A stretch of 64,000 bases of DNA from Luteolibacter algae (GTDB lineage Bacteria; Verrucomicrobiota; Verrucomicrobiia; Verrucomicrobiales; Akkermansiaceae). Where the stretch lies: assembly GCF_042683045.1 (NCBI RefSeq), contig NZ_JBHUIT010000008.1, positions 124,001 to 188,000 of the forward strand, in the 5' to 3' direction. Below are positions 1 through 8,545 of this stretch, one piece after another (the first letter of the stretch is position 1; each line of letters starts with the position of its first letter). The position numbers and the translations under genes were made by a program. Below the pieces are notes generated by a model, which ran no database searches, was not told where the DNA came from, and saw nothing but the letters and a program-made list of their open reading frames with translations.

Positions 1-49
1 AGTCCTGAGCCGGGCTTGCAAGTCGATCCTCTTACTGCACGTTAGTTGC

Positions 50-484
50 GTGAGAGGTTCGCCATTGCTACGCACATTGATTATTCTGACACTCCTTTTT
101 GGTTCCGGTCTGGGCTTGCTGAAGCTTACCGCCAGCGAGCCGGTGACGCCTGTTTCCAGAAAAATATCGGAAGCCGGGGGCAAGGACGATCGGGACGCGA
201 TCATAGCCAGATATTTTCTCACTTTCTCAGAGCCGCCGATCGAAGCTGTCCTGGAGGGAAACGGCAGTTCGGAACTTGATCTCGGAGTGGATACGGTGGA
301 TTTCACGGGGGAGTTAACGATTGATCGCACATCCCCAGTGGTTTTTCTAACTGCGAAATGGGTGGGAGAGAATGTTGGACATCGTTTTGCAAAGCTGGTG
401 ATTGAGGCTCCCGGCGAAATGACATTCACGCATGTTTTCGATGCTTCAGGAAATATAGATGACTTTGTGGAACTACCGTTTTGA
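50..484 (+). CDS. Membrane-anchored hypothetical protein upstream of metal ABC transporter
   Basis: Not recognised. The 144-residue product starts with a hydrophobic segment (about residues 8-25) that would act as a signal peptide or anchor, followed by a soluble, beta-rich domain of about 110 residues without cysteines or a recognisable catalytic motif. The start used is GTG at 50, but the frame stays open to the left edge of the window, so the true start may lie outside. Its stop codon overlaps the TTG start of the ABC ATPase by four bases (TTGA, 481-484), so it is almost certainly co-transcribed and translationally coupled with the metal uptake genes. By position it could be an accessory extracytoplasmic protein of the transporter. 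The canonical substrate-binding protein is not visible and may lie further upstream. Confidence 0.6.
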   Translation: MRGSPLLRTLIILTLLFGSGLGLLKLTASEPVTPVSRKISEAGGKDDRDAIIARYFLTFSEPPIEAVLEGNGSSELDLGVDTVDFTGELTIDRTSPVVFLTAKWVGENVGHRFAKLVIEAPGEMTFTHVFDASGNIDDFVELPF

Positions 485-1245
485 AAGAGGAAACCGATTA
501 CATCAGCCATGATTGCTGCGCCCATCACGGTCATCACCACGAATTGGTGATCGAGAATCTATCCGTGGCATATCGTGAGATTCTAGCATTGGAGGGTGTC
601 AATATCGCGACTTCCTGCGGCAATCGTGTGGCTCTCATCGGCCCGAACGGTGCCGGGAAATCCACCTTGTTGAAATCCATCGCAGGTCTTGTCCCCAGAA
701 GCAGCGGAGAAATCCTCTGGCGCGGAACATCGGTAAAAAAATGGTCCCGGGAGTTCGCCTACCTACCCCAGCGGGAAGAGATTGATTGGTCGTTCCCCAT
801 CACCGTGCGGGGACTTGTCGAGATGGGTCGGTATCCGCAGACCGGCTGGTGGCGGAAATTTTCGCTGGAAGACAGAAAAGCGGTCGATCACGCGCTGGAT
901 TCGCTGAATCTGAACGACCTGCAAGACAGGCAGATCCGCGAGCTATCCGGCGGGCAGCAGCAGCGGGCTTTCCTTGCACGATCGATTGCCCAGGAAGCCC
1001 ATGTCTTATTGCTCGACGAGCCTTTTACCGGTCTGGATCGCAATGCCGCACTGTTGCTGGGCGATTTGTTGGCCCGGCTCGCGGCGGAAGGACGGCTGGT
1101 CATCGCCTCGCACCACGATCTTGTCTCGGCGCATGAGCTTTTCGATGAAGTGCTGGTGTTGAATACCAAGCAGGTCGCCTTCGGGTCCGTTGCCGAGGTG
1201 CTGACGCCCAATCTCATCTCCGAGACTTTCGCCGTGCCGCTTTGA
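481..1245 (+). CDS. Zinc/manganese ABC transporter, ATP-binding protein
   Basis: Cytoplasmic ATPase that drives uptake of a divalent metal (ZnuC/MntB/TroB family). Walker A GPNGAGKST lies at residues 54-62, signature LSGGQ at 155-159, Walker B VLLLDEP at 175-181, and the switch histidine is in ASHHD near 211. Its 254 residues match the family. The start is TTG at 481, overlapping the previous stop (TTGA). The product begins with a short Cys/His-rich extension, DCCAHHGHHHE at residues 11-21, before the conserved ABC fold; such a metal-binding tail on the ATPase is unusual and could bind or sense the transported ion. The permease follows immediately with another TTGA overlap. Zinc versus manganese specificity cannot be decided from the sequence, although the His/Cys tail favours zinc. 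Confidence 0.9.
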   Translation: MKEETDYISHDCCAHHGHHHELVIENLSVAYREILALEGVNIATSCGNRVALIGPNGAGKSTLLKSIAGLVPRSSGEILWRGTSVKKWSREFAYLPQREEIDWSFPITVRGLVEMGRYPQTGWWRKFSLEDRKAVDHALDSLNLNDLQDRQIRELSGGQQQRAFLARSIAQEAHVLLLDEPFTGLDRNAALLLGDLLARLAAEGRLVIASHHDLVSAHELFDEVLVLNTKQVAFGSVAEVLTPNLISETFAVPL

Positions 1246-2114
1246 CGAATTTACCTGTTATGTTTGAAGAACTTTTAAGCAGTCCCTTTTATCAACGAAC
1301 GCTAGCTGCTGCCGCATTTATCGGCTTTTCGAATGGATTTTTCAGTGGATTTGTCATCCTCCGGAGGAATGCGCTCTCGGTCTCCGCATTATCGCATACG
1401 ATGTTGCCAGGGATTGCGTTGGGGATCTTGATGACCGGTTATCTCAGCCAGTGGAATGCATTCTTTGGCGCACTCTTCGCCGCCTTGCTGGTTGGGCTGG
1501 GATCGGTCGCGGTCGCCCGGGGCAAACGGATCGCGGAGGGGACTTCCCTGGCGGTTCTCTATACCGCAGCTTTTGCGGCTGGTGTGGCAATTCTGCCCAA
1601 GCTCGATACCCGCTCGGAGCTGGAGCACTGGCTTTTCGGGGATATCATGGCGGTGGGAAATCCGGATCTTTGGATCGCTTTTTCCATTGGCTCGGTGATT
1701 TTGATTGTGACGAATCTGTTGATGCGTCCGCTGCTTCTGACGCTGTTCGAGCCGAATGTGGCCGCTGCCCAGGGTGTGCCGGTGAGAACGATGCAGTATC
1801 TGGTGTTCGGGATGCTGGTGCTGGCCCTGGTCTCCTCGTTGCAGGCTGTTGGCTGTGTGCTTTCAGTCGGCCTGCTGGTGACTCCGGCTGCCACAGTCTC
1901 GCTACTGACGGATAAAACCTCCGCGCTGTTCTGGGGGGGCGGACTAATTGGTGGAATCGGCTCGGTAGCTGCTGTCGTGCTATCCAGCCCTTTGGGGATC
2001 TCACCAGGCCCGGCCATCGTGATACTCCTGGGGATTTTATTCATTTTAACCTACCTCTTTAGTCCCAAATACGGTCTTCTCTCGCCGAAAACTATTTCCA
2101 AAAAAAATACATGA
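1242..2114 (+). CDS. Zinc/manganese ABC transporter, permease
   Basis: Integral membrane permease of the ABC-3 family (ZnuB/MntC/TroC), partner of the preceding ATPase. The 290 residues contain eight or so hydrophobic helices, with the family motif region SALSHTMLPGIALGIL at about residues 48-63 and the later TVSLLTD loop typical of these permeases. The start used is TTG at 1242, which overlaps the ATPase stop; an in-frame ATG at 1260 is the alternative and would lose six residues. The stop overlaps the phosphohexomutase start (ATGA, 2111-2114). The substrate-binding subunit is not among the downstream genes. Confidence 0.9.
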   Translation: MTNLPVMFEELLSSPFYQRTLAAAAFIGFSNGFFSGFVILRRNALSVSALSHTMLPGIALGILMTGYLSQWNAFFGALFAALLVGLGSVAVARGKRIAEGTSLAVLYTAAFAAGVAILPKLDTRSELEHWLFGDIMAVGNPDLWIAFSIGSVILIVTNLLMRPLLLTLFEPNVAAAQGVPVRTMQYLVFGMLVLALVSSLQAVGCVLSVGLLVTPAATVSLLTDKTSALFWGGGLIGGIGSVAAVVLSSPLGISPGPAIVILLGILFILTYLFSPKYGLLSPKTISKKNT

Positions 2115-4036
2115 ACGATTTACCGGAACAACTCGCCGCGGCTGTCGAATCAGGAAAACTTCTCGAATCCGCCAAACACAATATCGAGGCGTTGCTGGCA
2201 GGTGCTTCTAGTGATTTACCGATGAATGCGGTAAAGGAGCTTGTCGCCGAGGGAAATTTCCCAGAGCTCAATGACCGTTTCTTCAAAACGCTTGCCTTCG
2301 GCACCGGCGGCTTGCGGGGACGCACGATCGGGCGTGCTGTGACAGCTTCCGAGCAGGGAGCGGGCGGACCGAACGATCGTCCGGAGTTCCCATGCGTGGG
2401 CACGGCGACGATGAATTATTACAATCTCTCCCGGGCAGTGCGCGGGTTGGTCGCCTATGTGAAATCCGCCGTGGGCGAGGGTGATAAGCCGACCGTGGTT
2501 TTCGCCCACGACACCCGGCATTTCTCGAAAAATTTTGCGGACTTCGGTGCCCGTATCGCCGCCGATCTTGGTTGCAATGCGTATGTCTTCGATGGTCCTC
2601 GCTCGACGCCGCAACTTTCCTTTGCCGTCCGCCAGCTCCGTGCGGATGCGGGCGTGGTGATCACAGCCAGTCACAATCCGGCCCACGATTGTGGATTCAA
2701 AGCGTATTTCAATGATGGTGGCCAGATCGTCGAGCCGCACGCTACAGCGATCATCAAAGAAGTGAACGCGATCACCAGCGAGCGTTACGAGCCGCTTCCG
2801 GGAGAGGAGCAAGGAAAGGTCGATGTGTTGGGAGAAGAATTCGATCAGCAGTATATTGATTTGCTCAAGACGCTTCTCCTGCAACCCGCTCTGCTTGAGA
2901 AATCGCCGACCAAAATTGTTTTCACCAACCTCCATGGCACCGGTGGCCACATCAATGTGCCGATGCTTCGCAAGCTCGGTTTCGAAGTGCTGACGGTCCC
3001 GGAACAGGATATACAGGACGGACGTTTCCCAACGGTCGAGTCACCGAACCCGGAGAATGCACCGGCGCTGGCGATGGCGATCAAGCTGGCGGAGAGCAGT
3101 GGCGCGGAGATCGTGATCGGCACGGACCCTGATGCTGACCGTATGGGTGTGGCAGTGCGCGATTCCGAAGGGAAGATGGTGCTTCTCACCGGCAATCAGA
3201 TCGGCTCGCTGATGGCATGGTATCGCCTGAAAACCTGTTTTGAACTTGGCTGGCTGACAAACGCGAACCGGACCCGCGGCGTTCTGGTTAAAACATTTGT
3301 GACCACAGAACTGCAGAGCGCTATTGCGAATTCCTTCGGTGTCTCCGTGGTGGATACGCTCACGGGCTTCAAATATATCGCCGCGAAACTCAAGAAATAC
3401 GAGGACGCGATCCCTGCGGATAAGAAAGGTGACTACCGTTCCCTGACGCAGGAGCAGACACGAAAGCTGCGGCTCGAGTTCTCACGTTTCTTCGTTTTCG
3501 GCGGGGAAGAGAGCTATGGCTACCTTGGCTCCGATGCGGTGCGCGATAAGGATGCCAATGGTGCAACACTGATGTTTGCCGAAGTGGCTGCCTATGCGAA
3601 ATCAATCGGGAAAACGCTGCCGGATTTACTCGATGATCTTTACCATGAGTTCGGCTACTATTTGGAAGTAGGCAAGGCCTTGACGATGGAAGGCGCGGAT
3701 GGTGCCGCGAAGATCCAGGCGCTCGCCAGCTCCTATGCCAATCATCCTCCCAAGGAAATCGATGGGGCGGAAGTGATCCGTTTCCGTGATTTTTCCACCC
3801 AGGATATCTACGATCAGGAAGGCGATCTTCTGCCGAAAGAGAAGATGTTGTTTTTCGATCTGGCCGATGGGCGGTCGTTTGCCGTGCGTCCCTCAGGCAC
3901 GGAGCCGAAGATCAAATACTATCTCTTTGGTAAATCGGACGCAGGTGTTGATCTCGCAGAGACCAAGCACGCCGTTGCCCAGAATTTGACCTCGCTTTGG
4001 CAATGGATTGAGGAAGATGCAAAGAGCCGTGGGTGA
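2111..4036 (+). CDS. Phosphohexomutase (phosphoglucomutase/phosphomannomutase family)
   Basis: Alpha-D-phosphohexomutase interconverting sugar 1- and 6-phosphates, such as glucose phosphates for glycogen and cell-envelope precursors. All four family signatures are present: the phosphoserine loop TASHNP (185-190, Ser187), the magnesium loop DPDADR (339-344), the sugar-binding loop GGEESYG (464-470) and the C-terminal phosphate-binding RPSGTEPK. At 641 residues it is longer than the classical enzyme of about 450-580, with extra residues at the N-terminus and around 430-455. Its ATG overlaps the stop of the ABC permease (ATGA), an odd operon partner with no evident functional link. A strong terminator follows at 4062-4099. 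Substrate preference is inferred only from the family. Confidence 0.92.
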   Translation: MNDLPEQLAAAVESGKLLESAKHNIEALLAGASSDLPMNAVKELVAEGNFPELNDRFFKTLAFGTGGLRGRTIGRAVTASEQGAGGPNDRPEFPCVGTATMNYYNLSRAVRGLVAYVKSAVGEGDKPTVVFAHDTRHFSKNFADFGARIAADLGCNAYVFDGPRSTPQLSFAVRQLRADAGVVITASHNPAHDCGFKAYFNDGGQIVEPHATAIIKEVNAITSERYEPLPGEEQGKVDVLGEEFDQQYIDLLKTLLLQPALLEKSPTKIVFTNLHGTGGHINVPMLRKLGFEVLTVPEQDIQDGRFPTVESPNPENAPALAMAIKLAESSGAEIVIGTDPDADRMGVAVRDSEGKMVLLTGNQIGSLMAWYRLKTCFELGWLTNANRTRGVLVKTFVTTELQSAIANSFGVSVVDTLTGFKYIAAKLKKYEDAIPADKKGDYRSLTQEQTRKLRLEFSRFFVFGGEESYGYLGSDAVRDKDANGATLMFAEVAAYAKSIGKTLPDLLDDLYHEFGYYLEVGKALTMEGADGAAKIQALASSYANHPPKEIDGAEVIRFRDFSTQDIYDQEGDLLPKEKMLFFDLADGRSFAVRPSGTEPKIKYYLFGKSDAGVDLAETKHAVAQNLTSLWQWIEEDAKSRG

Positions 4037-4061
4037 ACCATCCCATTGAATGTTTCTTCGG

Positions 4062-4099
4062 AACGGTAGGATCTGGTTTTCCGGATTCTGCCGTTTTTT
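4062..4099 (+). terminator. Rho-independent terminator after the metal transport/mutase operon
   Basis: A 15-bp stem (4062-4076 with 4081-4095, three G-U pairs) around a TTTT loop, followed by a T-run to 4099. It sits 25 bases after the mutase stop and closes the four-gene operon. Confidence 0.85.
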
Positions 4100-4174
4100 A
4101 TGACCCTGGGATAGGAAAGGAAAATATTCACTTTAACGTAATAAATTCTTGCAAAGGAGTGTATAGTCAGAGCC

Positions 4175-4837
4175 ATGAAATGTCCGCGTTGTGTGCAGAG
4201 AATCCATCGGGCGGCTGCGGCTTGTCCGCACTGTGGATTTTCGCTTGCCGATGCGGATCGGATGTTTGGCGATGGTGAGGTAAAGCTACGGAGCCTCACG
4301 GATGCAGCAGGGATTTTCCGTCGGCAGGACAGGGACAAACTGGAGGATTTCATGGAACGTTTCGGCGAGGCGTTTCCCCAGATGTTTGTCGCGGTTTACA
4401 CGGGAAGCCTGGGTGAAACCGGAAATCTCCGCCAATTCGGATTCTGGCTTCTGAACCGTGGAGTTTTTGAAGACGTTCCGGTGGAGAAGCCGAATGAAGC
4501 CGGGGTCCTGATCGTGATTGATCCGGATACAAAGACCGCAGGGATGACCTTCGGATATTTGTTGGACGCATTTTTCGAGGAGAAAGACACCTTTGATTGC
4601 CTCACGCGGGCGCATTCCCATTGGCTGGAAGGACGCTATGCGGATGGTCTTTTACGAAGCCTGAAGCATCTCGATAAACTTTTACGGAAGCGCTGCCGCC
4701 AAGTGCGCAAAGACCCGGAAAAATACGAGCGGCGTGTGGTCAATCCGGTGGCTGTAGAGGATCTGGTGAAAAAAATCCGTGGTGAGATGCCGAACCAGCT
4801 TCCTTGCGAAGAACCGGAAACGGAGGTGAAAAAATGA
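4175..4837 (+). CDS. Zinc-ribbon protein with TPM-like domain
   Basis: Cytosolic protein of 220 residues. An N-terminal zinc ribbon is built from CPRC (3-6) and CPHC (17-20). Residues of about 37-165 resemble the TPM domain (PF04536): an opening stretch with DAAGIF and DRDKLEDFMERF, a central hydrophobic strand FVAVYTG and a later GVLIVIDPDTKTAGMTFGY. There is no signal peptide or membrane segment. The C-terminus is basic (KLLRKRCRQVRK). It overlaps the next gene by ATGA, which also encodes a TPM-like domain, so the two probably work as a pair on either side of the membrane. Biochemical function is unknown; TPM proteins have been linked to phosphatase activity and photosystem repair in other organisms. 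Confidence 0.75.
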   Translation: MKCPRCVQRIHRAAAACPHCGFSLADADRMFGDGEVKLRSLTDAAGIFRRQDRDKLEDFMERFGEAFPQMFVAVYTGSLGETGNLRQFGFWLLNRGVFEDVPVEKPNEAGVLIVIDPDTKTAGMTFGYLLDAFFEEKDTFDCLTRAHSHWLEGRYADGLLRSLKHLDKLLRKRCRQVRKDPEKYERRVVNPVAVEDLVKKIRGEMPNQLPCEEPETEVKK

Positions 4838-5868
4838 ATTTCCGATCGCTGGGCCTCATTTCGTTTTTTTGCCTTTTTGGTTTTTCCGCAGCAGCTTTGA
4901 CAGAGCCACCGTTGCCCAGTTGGAATCCGGAGGAACATGAGAAAATGCTTTCGGACGGTTGGCTTGCAGGAAGCACATTGCTTACCTATGAGCCTCTCCC
5001 GGAAGAAAAGAAGGCGGATGAGACGCCACTTGAAGTGGAAGAGCCCACCCCTGATGAACTCGCCGAGGAAGTCGATGAGAATATCGTCAGCGAGGAGTAT
5101 CTCAGCGATTATTTTGCCGAAAAGCCTGCGAATTTCATCGTCGATCCGCAGAACTTGCTTTCGGTAAAACAGCAGAAGGATTTGAGCGCGTTCCTGAATT
5201 ATCATGCGGGCGATTCCTCTATCGATATGTATGTGTATGTTTTCGGAACGGATCAGGAGATTCCCGGAGATGTGCGTGAAGAAGAGGTCGTTGAACGGCT
5301 CTATTCCGTTGGTAAGCCTGCCGTCGTTTTATACTACTACCTTGGTGCTCCACAGAGATCCGCGATGTATCTGAGTCCGGTGATTACCGATGCCGTCTCC
5401 GCCGCGGAACAACGGCGCGCCCTGCAAAGTTCGGAAATTCAAGCGTTCGATAGTGTGAATTCCTTTGATCAGTTGGAGGCATTTCTGGTGCAGATGTCGA
5501 TCAGAATTTACTGGATGGAGCGGATGATTGAAGGAACTGCGGTGGAGACCATGAAGACGATTCCTGCTGGTGCCACGGCGCGGAAATTTCGGGTTCGTGA
5601 ACAAGAGGACACAAGCTTTGTGCTACCGGGCTGGATGAAAATTACTCTGGCTGCCATCATTTCCACGATAGGTGGGCTGCTTGTGATCAGTAGCCTGTGG
5701 ATGTGGTTGAGGAGTCGGCAACGGTTTATTTTTCCGGATTTTGAAGTGGAGCAGAGGCTTGGCGGGAGCCACGCGGCAGGAGTGGGTGCGGTGATATCGT
5801 TCGCTAGCAGTGCGGTGCCACCGGCGCGGCAGCGGGATCAGGTTCCCGATTACATGCGCCGGGCATGA
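4834..5868 (+). CDS. Exported, membrane-anchored TPM-domain protein
   Basis: 344 residues from the ATG at 4834; an in-frame ATG at 4804 is rejected because it puts ten polar residues before the signal peptide and because 4834 makes an ATGA overlap with the previous gene. A Sec signal peptide covers residues 1-21. An acidic, Glu/Pro-rich linker (about 50-95) leads to a TPM-like domain (about 100-230), and one membrane helix at about 268-291 (WMKITLAAIISTIGG...) leaves a short basic cytosolic tail. The topology, with an outward-facing domain and a single C-terminal anchor, fits the TPM family. Function is not known. Confidence 0.75.
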   Translation: MNFRSLGLISFFCLFGFSAAALTEPPLPSWNPEEHEKMLSDGWLAGSTLLTYEPLPEEKKADETPLEVEEPTPDELAEEVDENIVSEEYLSDYFAEKPANFIVDPQNLLSVKQQKDLSAFLNYHAGDSSIDMYVYVFGTDQEIPGDVREEEVVERLYSVGKPAVVLYYYLGAPQRSAMYLSPVITDAVSAAEQRRALQSSEIQAFDSVNSFDQLEAFLVQMSIRIYWMERMIEGTAVETMKTIPAGATARKFRVREQEDTSFVLPGWMKITLAAIISTIGGLLVISSLWMWLRSRQRFIFPDFEVEQRLGGSHAAGVGAVISFASSAVPPARQRDQVPDYMRRA

Positions 5869-5934
5869 TGAGTCATACAGTTAAGACCATTGTGAGATTG
5901 AAGAACCACGGATACCTGCCGAACCTCTGAGCGG

Positions 5935-7359
5935 ATGGATAAACCCGGTATATCTGTGGAGGCAAGGGAACGCGCGGCGGAAGAAGTCGAACTCGCCGGC
6001 AAGCTGGGCGGGATGTCCCTTACCAGGCAGGTGTTGACCCTGGCGATGTGGCCGCTGCTGGAGCAGATTCTCGCCTTCTTCGTAGGGATGACGGATATCC
6101 TCATCGCAGGGCGCATGGCGGAAGGGGCGGAGCGGGTCGCTATCCTTGATGCAATGGGGCTCGGCGGTTATATTTCCTGGTTTATCTATATTTTCCAGGG
6201 CGCTGTGGCCACCGGTGTAATGGCTTTGGTTTCCCGTTCCATAGGCGCCCGTGATGAGAAGCTGGCAAACCGGGGACTTGGACAAGGTCTCTGGCTGGGA
6301 GCCTTGGCAGGGTTCGCAGCATTTTTGATACTCCAGATCGGCACCGATTATGTGATCCAGTGGATGGGGCTTTCACCGGCGGCAGGAAGGCACGCCGAAA
6401 GCTATATCCGCATGTTGGCGTGGTCCGGACCGATAGCGGGAGCGATGTTTGCCGTGAATGCGGCGCTGCGCGGCTCTGGCGATACCAAAACGCCGTTCCT
6501 GGCGATGGTGGTTGTCAATGCGGTGAACATGGCGGCGAGCGTTTTCCTCGTTTTCGGGCCAGGGCCCCTTGGAGGAAGAGGAGTCGAGGGGATAGCCCTG
6601 GGAACTGTGATTGGCTGGATCGCAGGGCTTTTCACCGTGGTGGTGATGCTTGCGATCAAAAGGCGGGAAGGTCTCCGCTGGACGCGTGAGGGGCTGAAGC
6701 TACACGGGGAAACCCTGCTGAGAATTTGGCGGGTCGGGGTGCCGCAGGCAGTGGAGATAGCAGTGATGTGGACGATTCATTCGTATGGATTACGGGTAAT
6801 TTCGAATCTGGGAAACGAAGGTGCACTCGGTGCGCATTTCATCGCTATTCGTCTCGAATCCATGAGTTTTTTACCCGGCTTTGCGATTTCAGCAGCAGCA
6901 GCAGCACTCACAGGCCAGTATCTCGGGGCAGGTTCAAAAAAAATGGCGGTAAAGGCGGTGAGGCTGTCATGGAAACTGGGCGCAGCGCTGATGATGTTCA
7001 TGGGCATGTGTTTCGTCTTCGGGCGCGAGTGGCTTATCGGTCTGATGGCTCCCGGCAGTGAACTCCATGCGGATTTGGCTGGTCCTCTGCTATTGGTCTG
7101 TGCAGTCACGCAGCCTTTTTACGCAACCTGTATCATCCTCAAAAGCACGATGCGTGGAGCGGGCGCGACAAAGCTCGTCATGCGCTGGTCTTTCACCAGT
7201 ATGTTGTTTTATCGCATCGGGGTGCTGTGGCTTCTTTCGCACTTCGGTTGGGTGACGCTTACGGGAGTGTGGATTGTTTTCGGCATGGATCTCTTCACCC
7301 AGGCACTGGTGTTCTCCCGCCTGCATTTCAAAGGCCAGTGGCTCGACGCAAAGGTATGA
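5935..7359 (+). CDS. MATE family efflux transporter
   Basis: Inner-membrane multidrug/toxin exporter driven by a sodium or proton gradient. The 474 residues form about twelve hydrophobic helices in two related halves, each opening with the typical pattern (first half: LAMWPLLEQILAFFVGMTD; second half: WRVGVPQAVEIAVMW). MNAALRGSGDTKTP-type wording (NAALRGSGDTKTPF, and later KSTMRGAGATK) appears at matching places in both halves, a hallmark of MATE proteins. The ATG at 5935 gives a cytosolic N-terminus of about 30 residues. It stands alone between the TPM gene and an aldo/keto reductase. Substrate unknown. Confidence 0.93.
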   Translation: MDKPGISVEARERAAEEVELAGKLGGMSLTRQVLTLAMWPLLEQILAFFVGMTDILIAGRMAEGAERVAILDAMGLGGYISWFIYIFQGAVATGVMALVSRSIGARDEKLANRGLGQGLWLGALAGFAAFLILQIGTDYVIQWMGLSPAAGRHAESYIRMLAWSGPIAGAMFAVNAALRGSGDTKTPFLAMVVVNAVNMAASVFLVFGPGPLGGRGVEGIALGTVIGWIAGLFTVVVMLAIKRREGLRWTREGLKLHGETLLRIWRVGVPQAVEIAVMWTIHSYGLRVISNLGNEGALGAHFIAIRLESMSFLPGFAISAAAAALTGQYLGAGSKKMAVKAVRLSWKLGAALMMFMGMCFVFGREWLIGLMAPGSELHADLAGPLLLVCAVTQPFYATCIILKSTMRGAGATKLVMRWSFTSMLFYRIGVLWLLSHFGWVTLTGVWIVFGMDLFTQALVFSRLHFKGQWLDAKV

Positions 7360-7442
7360 TCCTTTCCGGGCTGTCTCGCTAAGCAGGTGACTTGTTGGCA
7401 TCCCGCACTTGCACCTCAGGGAAAGATCGGCATTTTAGGCGC

Positions 7443-8462
7443 ATGGAAAAACGAAGACTCGGAAAAAGCGGAGTGGTGGTGAGTGAGATCTGCATGGGCA
7501 CGATGACCTTCGGTCTACAAACGGATAAGAAGGCGGCTCTACGGATCATGGACCGCTCGGTTGATGCGGGTATTGATTTCTTCGACACTGCGGAGGTCTA
7601 CCCGGTGCCACCTTCCGCCGAGCTTGCAGGCAATACTGAGGAAATAGTAGGGCGCTGGCTGAAAACGAAACCACGAGAAAGCGTCATCATCGCCACCAAG
7701 ATCGCCGGTGCGGCGCATGGCTGGTTCGTCCCGCTGGTGCGGCATGGAAAGGCAGCTTTGGATCGCCGTCATATAAAAATCGCCATCGAGGGGAGCCTCC
7801 GTAGATTGCAAACCGATTACATAGACCTCTACCAGATTCATTGGCCGGATCACGGAATGCGGGCGGAAGATACCCTGGAAGCTCTTGATGAGCTTGTGCG
7901 CGAAGGTAAAGTCCGCGCGATCGGCACCAGCAATGACAATTCCTTCGGCGTGATGAAAGCGCTCTGGACCGCAGATAAGGAAAAGCTCACCCGTTATGAT
8001 ACCATTCAGAATAATTTCTCCCTGAATAACCGGCGTTTCGAGGATGAGCTTGCGGAAATCTGTCGGCGGGAAGAAGTCAGCCTCTTGCCATATAGCCCGA
8101 TCGCGGGTGGGGTCCTTAGCGGAAAATACAACGATGGCGCTCTTCCGGTCGGCGCACGTTTCAGCGAGTATATGGCTACAGGTGGCCCACGCCAGAAAGC
8201 GATGGCGGAACGTTTTTTTAATCCACGCAGCGAGGAATCCACCAAGCGTTTCATGGCGATCGCCGCCGAGGCGGGGATTGATCCTGTGACAATGGCTGTT
8301 GCCTGGAGCAAACAGCATGACTTCGTCGCAAGCACGATCGTAGGCGTCAGTTGTGAGGAGCAGCTGGAACCTATTTTTGCGGCAGCTGGGCTGAAACTCA
8401 GCGAGGAAACACTTAAGGCGATTGATGAAGTAAGCGAAGAAATCCTATATCCCATGGGATAA
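7443..8462 (+). CDS. Aldo/keto reductase
   Basis: NADPH-dependent oxidoreductase of the Tas/IolS-like branch. 339 residues from the ATG at 7443, where the family start MEKRRLGKSG lies; an upstream TTG at 7392 is rejected because it adds unrelated residues. The barrel motifs are visible: GMDFFDTAEVY-type (GIDFFDTAEVYPV, catalytic Asp and Tyr), the catalytic Lys in IIATKIAG, the catalytic His in LYQIHWPDH, the cofactor region IGTSNDN and the C-terminal STIVGVSCEEQLE. The insertion between the tyrosine and lysine (PVPPSAELAGNTEEIVGRWL) is typical of the Tas subgroup. Soluble. Physiological substrate unknown. Confidence 0.93.
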   Translation: MEKRRLGKSGVVVSEICMGTMTFGLQTDKKAALRIMDRSVDAGIDFFDTAEVYPVPPSAELAGNTEEIVGRWLKTKPRESVIIATKIAGAAHGWFVPLVRHGKAALDRRHIKIAIEGSLRRLQTDYIDLYQIHWPDHGMRAEDTLEALDELVREGKVRAIGTSNDNSFGVMKALWTADKEKLTRYDTIQNNFSLNNRRFEDELAEICRREEVSLLPYSPIAGGVLSGKYNDGALPVGARFSEYMATGGPRQKAMAERFFNPRSEESTKRFMAIAAEAGIDPVTMAVAWSKQHDFVASTIVGVSCEEQLEPIFAAAGLKLSEETLKAIDEVSEEILYPMG

Positions 8463-8545
8463 ACCGTGGGCCATGGCGGCGTGCAGGTTCAGCTAGCCTC
8501 CGACCCGGAGCCGGATTCGTCTGATTGGTCGCATCCTCTCCGGGC

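Noticed and set aside
2216..2950. Minus-strand frame of 244 codons within the phosphohexomutase gene
   Set aside because: Antisense to conserved mutase motifs; no recognisable domains.
7539..8318. Minus-strand frame of 259 codons opposite the aldo/keto reductase
   Set aside because: The plus-strand frame has complete family motifs; the antisense product matches nothing known.
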